Made by a program: the position numbers and the translations under genes. A model generated the notes under the pieces. That model did no database searches and was not told the DNA's origin. It saw nothing but the letters and a program-made list of their open reading frames with translations. Of a stretch of 64,000 bases of DNA, positions 1 to 7,471 are shown one piece after another (position 1 is the stretch's first letter; every line of letters begins with the position of its first letter). This stretch comes from DATNIB01 sp035604685 (GTDB lineage Bacteria > Actinomycetota > Acidimicrobiia > Acidimicrobiales > RAAP-2): contig DATNIB010000035.1 of the NCBI GenBank assembly GCA_035604685.1, positions 1 through 64,000 of the forward strand, given 5' to 3'.

Positions 1-1074
1 GTGGCCGGCGGCGGCGGGCTCACCCTTGAAGAGGGCGAAGCGGGGGCCTTTGCCGGCTTTGCCGACGGCCCCTCCAACAACGTCGACAACACCGCGTTCG
101 CGTTCGGCTTCGGCCCCAACGTCGAGTCGGTCGCCGTTGCCGGCAGCTTCGGGGAGTCCGCTGACCTCTCGGGCAACTCGGCGACATCGGACGCCACCTC
201 GGCGGTGAGCCCGCTCGACCCGCTGGGCCCGCCGGAAGGCATTGCCTTCGCCGGGGCGGGCGGCCAGGTCGCCCCCTTGGGCGTCCCCATCTTCGACCCG
301 ACCGGCAGCTCGTTCGCCAACGCCTCGGATAACACCGCCTTCGCCTGGACCTTCGGCGGGTTCTCCGACGCCACCGCCGGATTCGGGGCGGACGCCAACG
401 TGTCGGACAACGTGGCCTTTGCCGGGAGCCAGTTCGCCGAGGTCGTGGCCCAGGCCGGCGTCGGGGCAGACGCCAACCTCTCGGGGAACGGCGCCTACGC
501 CTACGGCCTCCTGGCCGAGTTCGTCGGAGCGTTCGCCGGCGTCGGGTTCGACGGGCACTACGAGAACAACCTGGCGGTCGCCCAGAGCACCTTCGGGGTG
601 GCGCTCGCCTGTGCCGGGGTCGAGTTCTTCAGCCTTGAGGGCTGCGGCAACGACTTCAACGGCCGCGGTGGCGTTGTGCCGAACGGCGTCCTGGACACGG
701 CGGATCCCGGCAGTAACGACATGGCCACGGCCGGCAGCGCCCTCGGTCTGGCGGTGGCCTTCGCCGTGGGCGGGGACAACTCCAACGCGGCGGCCAGCGC
801 GGTCGGCGGCGGCAGCAGCATTGCGCTGGCCGACGGCACCGGAGATTCGGCGGCGGCCCTCGGGATCGCCGGCGGGGTCACCGTCGCCACCGCGGTCGGC
901 ACGGACGTGAATGCCGACGCCACGGCCGTGGGTGCCGGCTCGACGGCCACCGCCGTCGACGTCCTCGGGGTCTCTCTGATCGGGGCCACCTCGGGGCTCG
1001 GCGGTTGGTCGGACGCCTCCACCAGCGGCGGGGCGTGGACGGTCAGCATCAACGGCGGAACCCTCGTCAGCTGA
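1..1074 (+). CDS. Ala/Gly/Ser/Asn-rich repeat protein, copy 1 (5' end outside window)
   Basis: This is the first of three tandem paralogs. Its first codon matches residue 97 of copy 2, so about 96 N-terminal residues, including the export signal, lie before the window. The GTG at base 1 is therefore probably internal. The protein is built of degenerate repeats of about 18-25 residues with motifs such as SDNTAFAWTFGG, DANLSGNGAYAYG and GGDNSNAAASAVGGG. The regular small-residue/Asn/aromatic spacing suggests a beta-solenoid or fibrous fold (inference). A Cys pair (ALACAGVEFF and GCGND) is conserved in all copies and could form a disulfide. All copies end with a block of about 30 residues closing in TVSINGGTLVS or TVSINGATLVS. 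The function is not recognised; a surface or extracellular structural role is plausible. Confidence 0.75.
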   Translation: MAGGGGLTLEEGEAGAFAGFADGPSNNVDNTAFAFGFGPNVESVAVAGSFGESADLSGNSATSDATSAVSPLDPLGPPEGIAFAGAGGQVAPLGVPIFDPTGSSFANASDNTAFAWTFGGFSDATAGFGADANVSDNVAFAGSQFAEVVAQAGVGADANLSGNGAYAYGLLAEFVGAFAGVGFDGHYENNLAVAQSTFGVALACAGVEFFSLEGCGNDFNGRGGVVPNGVLDTADPGSNDMATAGSALGLAVAFAVGGDNSNAAASAVGGGSSIALADGTGDSAAALGIAGGVTVATAVGTDVNADATAVGAGSTATAVDVLGVSLIGATSGLGGWSDASTSGGAWTVSINGGTLVS

Positions 1075-1156
1075 TCGTCCCTGATCGAGCGATCGGGGCT
1101 CCCACCACCCGGGGCCGACCCCGGGCGTCCATCGTCCGGTCGAGAACCGACACGAA

Positions 1157-1188
1157 CGAGCCCGAACGGCCTCAGCCGCGCCGGCTCG
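1157..1188 (+). terminator. hairpin downstream of repeat protein copy 1
   Basis: CGAGCC (1157-1162) pairs with GGCTCG (1183-1188). It lies where copies 2 and 3 carry longer versions of the same stem. There is no T-run. It is the weakest of the three hairpins. Confidence 0.4.
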
Positions 1189-1237
1189 CTCGTACCGCCC
1201 GGACCGTCCCAGCCCCCACGCGGTCTGGGTAGGGTGT

Positions 1238-1266
1238 TTGACTCGCGGCGTTCCGTCCATTTGACT
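1238..1266 (+). promoter_or_regulatory. paired TTGAC element upstream of copy 2
   Basis: TTGACT occurs at 1238-1243 and again at 1261-1266, exactly 23 bases apart. The same pair with the same spacing precedes copy 3 (2897, 2920) and the decayed copy 4 (TTGACG 4483, TTGACC 4506). The spacing equals one -35 hexamer plus a 17-base spacer, so the second element sits where a -10 would be, although it does not resemble a -10. It could be a tandem regulator site or a promoter for an alternative sigma factor. Confidence 0.5.
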
Positions 1267-1277
1267 GTCGGCACCAG

Positions 1278-1293
1278 CTCTCGGGGACGAGAG
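1278..1293 (+). promoter_or_regulatory. conserved leader hairpin with GGGA loop, copy 2
   Basis: CTCTCG-GGGA-CGAGAG is a perfect 6-bp stem closed by a GNRA-type tetraloop. It lies about 50 bases before the start codon. An identical hairpin precedes copy 3 at 2937-2952. It is probably part of the transcribed leader and may affect mRNA stability or translation. Confidence 0.5.
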
Positions 1294-1344
1294 GCAGACG
1301 CGGTCCGGCGGAGCCGGGGGCGCGGGGGAAAGGACCTACTCACC

Positions 1345-2715
1345 ATGGCCAAGCACCGTCCGGCCCACGCCAGGTCGGGCCTCGGGCGCTACACCGCCCC
1401 TCGCCGCCTGCACCCGGCCCACGCCACCGCCTCGGTCGACGGGGTGCGGGTCGCCCGCCTAGCCGGCGCCCTCGTCGGTGGCGGGATCCTGGCCTCGGCC
1501 GGGCTCATGGGCATCATCGCCACCCCGGCCGGTGCCGTCTATTCGCCACTGGGCGCCGAGGTGACGGGCACCAGCCCGCCCTTCAGCAGCCTCGGCACCA
1601 CCACGACCGACGGCCTTGGGAACTTCGCCACGGTGGCCGGCGGCGGCGGGATCACCGGTGAAGAGGGCGAAGCGGGGGCCTTTGCCGGCTTCCTCGACAA
1701 CCCCTCCAACAACGTCGACAACACGGCCTTCGCGTTCGGCTTCGGCCCGAACAACCTTTCCATTGCCGATGCCGGCAGCTTCGGGGGGTCCGCCGACCTC
1801 TCGGGCAACTCGGCGACGTCGGACGCCGTCTCGGCGGTGTCGCCGCTCGGCGCGCCCGCCCCGCCGTTCGGCGAGGCCTTCGCCGGGGCCGGCGACAACG
1901 CGTTCCTCACTTTCGCGATCGGAGCCCCCGGCAGCTTTGACGCCAACGCCTCGGACAACACGGCCTTCGCCTGGACCTTCGGAGGGTTCTCCGTCGCCAC
2001 CGCCGGATGGGGGTCGTTCGCCAACGTGTCGGACAACGTGGCCTATGCCGGGAGCCAATTCGCCGAGGTCACCGCCGAGGCCGGCATCGGGGAGGACGCC
2101 AACCTCTCGGGGAACGGCGCCTACGCCTACGGGCTGTTGGCCCTGAACGTCGGCGCCTTCGCCGGCGTCGGGTCCGACGGCCACTACCAGAACAACCTGG
2201 CGGTCGCCCAGAGCACCTTCGGGGTGGCGCTCGCCTGTGCGGGGGTCGAGTTCTTCAGCACCGCCGAGGGCTGCGACGCCGGCTTCCTCGGCGACAACCC
2301 CGAAGTTCTGCCGAACACCGGCATCATCGTCGAAGGTCTCTCCGACGGGGGCAGCAACAACATGGCGAGCGCCGGCAGCGCCCTCGGCGGCGCCTTTGCC
2401 TTCGCCGTGGGCGGCGATAACAACACGGCGGCGGCCAGCGCAGTCGGCGGGGGCGTCAGCGTGGCGGCGGCCGACGGCACCGGAGACTCGGCGGCCGCCC
2501 TCGGGGTGGCCGGCGGCAGCACCACCGCCTTGGCGGTCGGCACGAACGTGAACGCCGACGCCACCGCCGTCGGGGCCGGCGCAACGGCCACCGCCACCGA
2601 CCTTTCGGGAACCTCGGTCCTCGGGGCCGCCTCAGGGCTGGGCGGTTGGTCGGACGCCTCCACTAGCGGTGGCGCCTGGACGGTCAGCATCAACGGGGCG
2701 ACGCTCGTCAGCTAA
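1345..2715 (+). CDS. secreted Ala/Gly/Ser/Asn-rich repeat protein, copy 2
   Basis: The full-length protein is 456 residues. ATG 1345 was chosen over upstream in-frame codons because GGAAAGGA stands about 10 bases before it and the N-terminus (MAKHRPAHARSGLGRY) is shared with copy 3. A basic stretch of about 35 residues leads into a hydrophobic segment (residues about 36-60, LAGALVGGGILASAGLMGII) ending in TPAGA, which fits a long Sec signal peptide or one anchor. The remainder is degenerate repeats (SDNTAFAWTFGG, DANLSGNGAYAYG) with the conserved Cys pair ALACAGVEFF/GCDAG. Copies 2 and 3 differ mainly in short insertions and in surface-like residues between repeats, typical of tandem duplicates diverging in place. 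I do not recognise a named family. Confidence 0.8.
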   Translation: MAKHRPAHARSGLGRYTAPRRLHPAHATASVDGVRVARLAGALVGGGILASAGLMGIIATPAGAVYSPLGAEVTGTSPPFSSLGTTTTDGLGNFATVAGGGGITGEEGEAGAFAGFLDNPSNNVDNTAFAFGFGPNNLSIADAGSFGGSADLSGNSATSDAVSAVSPLGAPAPPFGEAFAGAGDNAFLTFAIGAPGSFDANASDNTAFAWTFGGFSVATAGWGSFANVSDNVAYAGSQFAEVTAEAGIGEDANLSGNGAYAYGLLALNVGAFAGVGSDGHYQNNLAVAQSTFGVALACAGVEFFSTAEGCDAGFLGDNPEVLPNTGIIVEGLSDGGSNNMASAGSALGGAFAFAVGGDNNTAAASAVGGGVSVAAADGTGDSAAALGVAGGSTTALAVGTNVNADATAVGAGATATATDLSGTSVLGAASGLGGWSDASTSGGAWTVSINGATLVS

Positions 2716-2813
2716 GCGCCTCCCGACCGGCCGGCCGGCAGCCCACGTCGCCTCTGACCATCGGGGTGATGCCCGCGGGGCTGGTCGAGCCGGGCTCGCC
2801 AGAACGTGCCACG

Positions 2814-2850
2814 AACGAGCCGGGGCGGTATTTGGCCGTGTCGGCTCGTT
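2814..2850 (+). terminator. hairpin downstream of copy 2
   Basis: AACGAGCCG (2814-2822) pairs with CGGCTCGTT (2842-2850). The loop is 19 bases and there is no strong T-run. It is homologous to the hairpins after copies 1 and 3, so it duplicated with the gene. Confidence 0.6.
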
Positions 2851-2896
2851 GTGACCCCCCCGGGGGCCGAGCCGCAAGGGGCCAGCTACCGGGTGT

Positions 2897-2925
2897 TTGA
2901 CTCCCTTCATTCCACGCATTTGACT
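2897..2925 (+). promoter_or_regulatory. paired TTGAC element upstream of copy 3
   Basis: TTGACT at 2897-2902 and TTGACT at 2920-2925, 23 bases apart, correspond to the pair before copy 2. The bases between the two hexamers differ from copy 2, whereas the hexamers do not. This suggests selection on the hexamers. Confidence 0.5.
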
Positions 2926-2936
2926 GTCGGCAGCAG

Positions 2937-2952
2937 CTCTCGGGGACGAGAG
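2937..2952 (+). promoter_or_regulatory. conserved leader hairpin with GGGA loop, copy 3
   Basis: CTCTCG-GGGA-CGAGAG is identical to the hairpin before copy 2 and lies at the same distance from the start codon. Confidence 0.5.
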
Positions 2953-3003
2953 GAAGATGCGGTCCGGCGGAGCCGGGGGCGCGGGGGAAAGGACCCACTC
3001 ACC

Positions 3004-4320
3004 ATGGCCAAGCACCGTCCAGCACACGCCAGGTCCGGCCTCGGGCGTTACACCGCCCCTCGGCGCCTGCACCCGGCCCACGCGGCCGCCTCGGCCGACG
3101 GCGTGCGGATCGTCCGCCTGACCGGCGCCCTGGTCGGTGGCGGGCTCCTGGCCTCGGCCGGGCTCATGGGCATCATCGCCACGCCGGCCGGCGCGACGGC
3201 CCCCGGGGCGTTCGTCACCGGGACCAGCCCGCCCTTCAGCAGCCTGGGCACCACCAACTTCGACGGCTTCGGCAACGTGGCCACGGTGGCCGGCGGCGGC
3301 GGGGTCCTGGGCGACACCGGCACGGCGACGGCAGCCGCCGGTGCTTTCGACGGTCCTTCCACCAACGTCGACAACACCGCCTTCGCCTTCGGCTTCGGCC
3401 CCGACGCCGAGTCCGTCGCCGCGGCCGGCAGCGACGGGTCGTCCGCCGACCTGTCGGGCAACACGGCGACATCGGACGCCACCTCGGTGTTCAACCCCGT
3501 GGCTGGTGACTTTGTCGGCTCGGCCTTGGCCGGGGCGGGCGGCTCCCCCTTCGGCCCTGGTAGCGAGTTCGCCAACGCCTCGGACAACACCGCCTTCGCT
3601 TGGACCTTCGGCGGGTTCTCGAACGCGACGGCCGGATGGGGGCTGGACGCCAATGTGTCGGACAACGTGGCCTTTGCCGGGAGCCAGTTCTCCGAGGTCA
3701 CCGCCGAGGCGGGCGTCGGGGCGGACGCCAACGTCTCGGGGAACGGTGCCTACGCCTACGGGCTCTTCAGCCCGAGCGTCCAGGCGTTCGCTGGCGTCGG
3801 GGTCGACGGGCACTACGAGAACAACCTGGCGGTCGCCCAGAGCACGTTCGGGGTGGCGCTGGCCTGTGCCGGGGTCGAGTTCTTCAGCCTGGACACCTGC
3901 GGTGGCGAGTTCGGCCTCGTTCAGACGAACTCCTTCGTCGGGACGGCTGATCCGGGCAGCAACGACATGGCCACGGCCGGCAGCGCCCTCGGCGCGGCGG
4001 ACGCCTTCGCCGTGGGCGGGGACAACTCCAACGCGGCGGCCAGCGCGGTCGGCGGGGGGCTCAGCGTGGCGCTGGCCGACGGCACCGGAGATTCGGCGGC
4101 GGCGCTCGGGGTGGCCGGCGGCAGCGCCATCGCCACCGCGGCCGGCACGGCCGAGGACGCCGACGCCACCGCGGTCGGGGCCGGCTCGTCGGCCACCGCC
4201 CAAGACATCCTCGGGGTCTCCGTCATCGGGGCCGCCTCGGGGCTGGGCGGTTGGTCGGACGCCTCCACCAGCGGTGGGGTGTGGACCGTCAGCATCAACG
4301 GGGCGACGCTCGTCAGCTGA
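3004..4320 (+). CDS. secreted Ala/Gly/Ser/Asn-rich repeat protein, copy 3
   Basis: A 438-residue paralog of the preceding gene. ATG 3004 follows a GGGGGAAAGGA stretch, and the N-terminus (MAKHRPAHARSGLGRY) is the same as in copy 2. The hydrophobic export segment spans about residues 38-60 and ends in TPAGA. The degenerate repeats, the Cys pair (ALACAGVEFF/TCGGE) and the C-terminal block ending TVSINGATLVS are all present. Relative to copy 2, several inter-repeat loops are shortened. With its own upstream element and 3' hairpin it is probably a separate transcription unit. Function unknown; the arrangement suggests gene dosage or antigenic-type variation of an abundant surface or secreted protein. 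Confidence 0.8.
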   Translation: MAKHRPAHARSGLGRYTAPRRLHPAHAAASADGVRIVRLTGALVGGGLLASAGLMGIIATPAGATAPGAFVTGTSPPFSSLGTTNFDGFGNVATVAGGGGVLGDTGTATAAAGAFDGPSTNVDNTAFAFGFGPDAESVAAAGSDGSSADLSGNTATSDATSVFNPVAGDFVGSALAGAGGSPFGPGSEFANASDNTAFAWTFGGFSNATAGWGLDANVSDNVAFAGSQFSEVTAEAGVGADANVSGNGAYAYGLFSPSVQAFAGVGVDGHYENNLAVAQSTFGVALACAGVEFFSLDTCGGEFGLVQTNSFVGTADPGSNDMATAGSALGAADAFAVGGDNSNAAASAVGGGLSVALADGTGDSAAALGVAGGSAIATAAGTAEDADATAVGAGSSATAQDILGVSVIGAASGLGGWSDASTSGGVWTVSINGATLVS

Positions 4321-4410
4321 GCGCCTCCCTACCGGGCGGCAGCCCACGTCGCCTCTGACCAGGAGTGATGCCCGCGGGCTGGTCGTCCAGGCCAGCGGCA
4401 AGAGGTCATG

Positions 4411-4445
4411 AACGAGCCGGGGTGGCGTCGCCGTCCCGGCTCGTT
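4411..4445 (+). terminator. hairpin downstream of copy 3
   Basis: AACGAGCCGGG (4411-4421) pairs perfectly over 11 bp with CCCGGCTCGTT (4435-4445), with a 13-base loop. It is the strongest of the three homologous hairpins. Confidence 0.65.
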
Positions 4446-4482
4446 CGCGCCGGGGGGCCTCCTGGGCCCGACGGACCGGCCC

Positions 4483-4700
4483 TTGACGCCCGGTGTTGCG
4501 TCGGTTTGACCGTGGGCCAGCCGCTCCCCGGACCAGAGCCGAGACACGGTCCGGCGGGACCGAGCGGGGGGAGGGACCCACCTATCAAGGCCCAGCACTG
4601 TCCAGCACGCGCCAGGCCCGGCCTTGGGTGCTACTCCGCCCTCGCCGCCTGCGCCCGGTCCACGCGGCCCCCTCGGCCGACGGCGGGTCGTCCGCGGCAC
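4483..4700 (+). pseudogene. decayed fourth copy of the repeat-protein gene (5' fragment)
   Basis: The TTGAC pair (4483, 4506; spacing 23), a degenerate leader and the first 35-40 codons of the repeat-protein gene can be aligned to copies 2 and 3. The original start is lost (CCTATCAAGGCC stands where the others have ACCATGGCCAAG). The following codons read KAQHCPARARPGLGCYSA, against MAKHRPAHARSGLGRYTA. A frameshift follows near the position of HPAHA, and similarity ends near 4700, before the opposing sedolisin gene. No body of the gene remains. Apart from this and the hairpin, 4321-4887 holds no gene I can support. Confidence 0.7.
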
Positions 4701-4865
4701 CCGAGTCCTTACGGAGCGGGCACCCGGAACGAGCTCGGGATCCCGATCATCGGGAGTGACCGTCTGTGCAGTTTCCGGTCACCGGCGCGGGAGTCCGGGG
4801 GCCCGGGCCCGGACGCCAGCGCGCACGCCCGACGGGGAATCGAACCGCAATGCGGGTGGGGTCCT

Positions 4866-4880
4866 GCGGGCGTTGCCCGC
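4866..4880 (-). terminator. hairpin after the FN3/PKD sedolisin
   Basis: GCGGGC-GTT-GCCCGC is a 6-bp stem lying 8 bases beyond the stop of the minus-strand sedolisin gene. No U-tract is seen. Confidence 0.5.
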
Positions 4881-4887
4881 CGGGCTG

Positions 4888-6744
4888 TCAGCCGGTTGGG
4901 AAGCAGAAGGCCATGTTGAAGGCCGCCACGCAACGCACGCTGGTGGTGGCCGTGGCCGAATTGTTCAGCGTGTCCTTGACCGTGAGCTGCACCGTGTAGC
5001 TCCCGCTCGCCGTGTAGGTGTGCGAGATCGAGGAGCTCGAGCCACTGACCCCGCCGGGCCCGGTCCATGTGTAGGAGTTGATGGTGGCGCCCGAGTCGGT
5101 CGACGTCGACGTGAACGTGCAGGTCGGGCCGAACGGGCAGCTCTCCTGTATGGAGGCCTTCAGGCTGCCGCCCGGAGGAGGCGGCGGGGGCGGAGGCGGC
5201 GGAGGCGGAGAGCCGCCACCGGAACCACCGGAACCACCGGAACCACCGGAGCCACCGGAACCGGAACTCCCGGCCGTGGCCGAGGCCTCGTTGGAGAAGG
5301 GTCCCGGTCCGTACGCGTCGGTGGGTTCGACCTCGTAGTAGTACTTGATCCCCGAGGTGGCGGTGGTGTCACCGAACGTGGTCCCACCCACCCCGGTGGC
5401 GAGCTGGGTCTCACCGCCAGAGGAGGTTCCCCGCCAGATCGTGTAGCTCGAGACCGCCGCGCTGCCGGTCGACGGGGCCGTCCAGGAGAGCGAGATGCCG
5501 GTGGAGGACCCCGTGGCCGTGAGCCCGGTCGGGGTCCCCGGCGTGTTGGCCCAGCTGCCGCGACCGGTGACCAGGTCGAGGCCGGGGCCGGCCGAGTAGC
5601 CGTTGCTGCCGGTCAAGATGTCGCGGAACGGGATGCTCGAGCCGTAGATGGTGGACGACGTCACCTGCCCGCCCTGCGTGGAGGCCTCGGCCGCCCAGAT
5701 CGGGCTGGCCACGCTGGTGCCGCCGACGGTCCACCAGCCCGACGATCCCGAGTAGGGGGTGCTGTCGAGGACCGCCACGCCCGAGTTGGGGTCGGCGTCG
5801 AGGGAGACGTCGGGGACGGCCCGCTGGCCGTTGCAGCGGACCTGGCTGTACGAGGAGAAGGTGAGCTGCGCGGTCGTGGCGCGCTCGAGGAAGCTGCAAC
5901 CGCCGCCGCTCCCGCTCCAGGCGGTCTCGGAGGCGAGCAGCTTGCCGCTGGTGAACTTGAGGCTGGTGCCGCCGACGGCGATCACGTTGGGCGAGGACGC
6001 CGGGTAGTCGGTGCCACGGCCCGAGTCGCCCGAGGAGGCGAAGTAGCTGACCCCGGGGGTGGAGAAGGCGGAGTCGTCGAGGGTCTCGCCGCCGAACTCG
6101 CTCGCGCCCCAGCTGTTGGACACGAAACTCGCGTGCTGGCTGGCGTACTGCTCGGCCGTCATGAGGTCGTTCAGCCCCGAGCTGCTCGCCTCCACCAACA
6201 GGATGGGGGCGGACGGCGCGATGGCGTGCGCCCACTCGATGTCGAGGCTGATCTCGAGCGCCCAGCCGCTGTCGACCAGGGGCATCGTCGACCCGCCCGA
6301 CTGGTTCACCTTCGTCAGTTTGGGGGTCGGCAGCCCGTACTGCTGGCTGAAGGTGGCCAGGTCGCTGGCCGCGGTGGGGTCGTCGTAGGCGTCGACTATG
6401 CCGATGGTGGCCGAACCGCCCGACCCGCTGAAGCCGTAGACCGCGTCGATGGCTCTCGGCGAGAGGCCGCTCGGGCTGGTCACCACGGCCGGGGTGGCCA
6501 GGCTGGGCTGATCGGTCGGCAGGAGGACCTGGGCACCGCAGGCGGCCTGGCCGAAGGTGGCGTGGGTGCAGACGGCCGACGGCTGCCCGGAGAAGGGCAG
6601 CTCGGGTGTCCCGATGGGGGCGCTGCGGGGGGGTGGGGAATAGCCGCCGAGCTGGGTCGAGGCGCCGACCGGAGAGATGAGTGCGGCGATGCTCAGGAGG
6701 ACGGCCGCACTGACGCCGGCGACGATGGCGAAGATCCTGGGCAT
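4888..6744 (-). CDS. secreted S53 (sedolisin) peptidase with FN3 and PKD domains
   Basis: A 618-residue serine-carboxyl peptidase for extracellular protein breakdown, a family usually most active at acid pH. The signal peptide is about residues 1-28. Catalytic elements are visible: E164/D168 in ALEISLDIEWAH, oxyanion D240 in SSGDSG, nucleophile S344 in GGTSVASP, and a calcium-loop-like segment (FRDILTGSNG to LDLVTGRG) at about 374-396. A fibronectin-III domain follows (about 403-492), then a GGS-rich linker with twelve prolines (513-524), then a PKD domain (527-605). The usual propeptide of about 150 residues is not evident: only about 65 residues separate the signal peptide from the peptidase core. 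AGGTAGGAA stands just before ATG 6744. The tail domains suggest binding to polymer or cell surface. Confidence 0.88.
   Translation of the reverse strand: MPRIFAIVAGVSAAVLLSIAALISPVGASTQLGGYSPPPRSAPIGTPELPFSGQPSAVCTHATFGQAACGAQVLLPTDQPSLATPAVVTSPSGLSPRAIDAVYGFSGSGGSATIGIVDAYDDPTAASDLATFSQQYGLPTPKLTKVNQSGGSTMPLVDSGWALEISLDIEWAHAIAPSAPILLVEASSSGLNDLMTAEQYASQHASFVSNSWGASEFGGETLDDSAFSTPGVSYFASSGDSGRGTDYPASSPNVIAVGGTSLKFTSGKLLASETAWSGSGGGCSFLERATTAQLTFSSYSQVRCNGQRAVPDVSLDADPNSGVAVLDSTPYSGSSGWWTVGGTSVASPIWAAEASTQGGQVTSSTIYGSSIPFRDILTGSNGYSAGPGLDLVTGRGSWANTPGTPTGLTATGSSTGISLSWTAPSTGSAAVSSYTIWRGTSSGGETQLATGVGGTTFGDTTATSGIKYYYEVEPTDAYGPGPFSNEASATAGSSGSGGSGGSGGSGGSGGGSPPPPPPPPPPPPGGSLKASIQESCPFGPTCTFTSTSTDSGATINSYTWTGPGGVSGSSSSISHTYTASGSYTVQLTVKDTLNNSATATTSVRCVAAFNMAFCFPTG
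5176..5265. repeat. simple repeats encoding polyproline and GGS linker
   Basis: A GGC/GGA triplet tract (about 5176-5211), which codes polyproline on the minus strand, adjoins a 9-base repeat of the type GGAACCACC (about 5217-5265), which codes GGS repeats. Such tracts can change length by slippage in steps of 3 or 9, altering the linker without a frameshift. Confidence 0.8.
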
Positions 6745-6911
6745 TTCCTACCTCGTGTTTTCCACTTGGAGGCTACAGGCTAATGGCACCGTGCTTTCGT
6801 ACGGTGGCACCCCGAGCGCGGAACTGGCTGGTCAGGTGCCATTTCGCACTACACGGCGGTAGTTTGAGCGGCCGGTGCCGCGATGGGACGCGAGCTGTCG
6901 TCGCGTCGCGT

Positions 6912-7451
6912 TCAAGACAGCGTGACGCCGACCGTGTCGTGGCCGAGGCCGAACTGGTCGTGGCTAGCCGGCGAGCGCAGCGAGACCGACACGGCGACCC
7001 CCCCGCCGGCGGCCGACACCACCACCTGGCTGATGAGCCCGGTGCCCGACGGCGCACTGGTGGTCAGCGGCTGGCCCGAGTAGGTCACTCCCGAGACGCT
7101 GAAGGCGAAGGTGGTGCCGGAGGCACTGAACCGGGCGTTGCCGGTCTGCAGGGTCCCGCTCAGGTCGGCGCTGCTGAACGAGATGATCGCCGTGGCACCC
7201 GCGATCTGGACCTGCACGCTGGAGCTCTGGACCGGGGGAGCGGTGACCGCGGTCGTGGTGGCCGGGGCTGCGGTCGTGGTCGTCTGGTGCGTGGTGGTCG
7301 TCGCGCGGTGCCCGCGGTGCTTCGGGGGACCGGCCGCCGGGCCCGATGAGCACCCGGCCGCGACCGCGAGGGTGCAGAGGAGGAGTCCCGCCGGCCACCG
7401 AGGCCGGCGCCGCGCCCCGCGCGAGCGGGTGGGCTCAGCGCTGCTCACCAT
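6912..7451 (-). CDS. putative lipoprotein of unknown function
   Basis: A 179-residue protein. The start at 7451 gives a signal peptide ending in a lipobox (LAVAAGC, Cys34), so it should be lipid-anchored outside the membrane. A Thr/Pro-rich linker (about 45-75) leads to a beta-rich domain of about 100 residues (VQVQIAGATAIISFSS to GHDTVGVTLS). The strand pattern is loosely like AMIN/secretin-associated domains, but no diagnostic motif is visible, so that is only a guess. It is followed 167 bases later by the sedolisin on the same strand, and its start lies 20 bases past the stop of the propeller protein. The three may form one export-related unit. Confidence 0.7.
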   Translation of the reverse strand: MVSSAEPTRSRGARRRPRWPAGLLLCTLAVAAGCSSGPAAGPPKHRGHRATTTTHQTTTTAAPATTTAVTAPPVQSSSVQVQIAGATAIISFSSADLSGTLQTGNARFSASGTTFAFSVSGVTYSGQPLTTSAPSGTGLISQVVVSAAGGGVAVSVSLRSPASHDQFGLGHDTVGVTLS

Positions 7452-7471
7452 GTCGGCCGCCGGTTCCCTCG

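Noticed and set aside
4820..4870. Possible tRNA on the minus strand (T-loop-like GGTTCGATTCC)
   Set aside because: The T stem does not pair (C opposite C at the third position), and no D-arm, anticodon arm or matching acceptor strand can be found.
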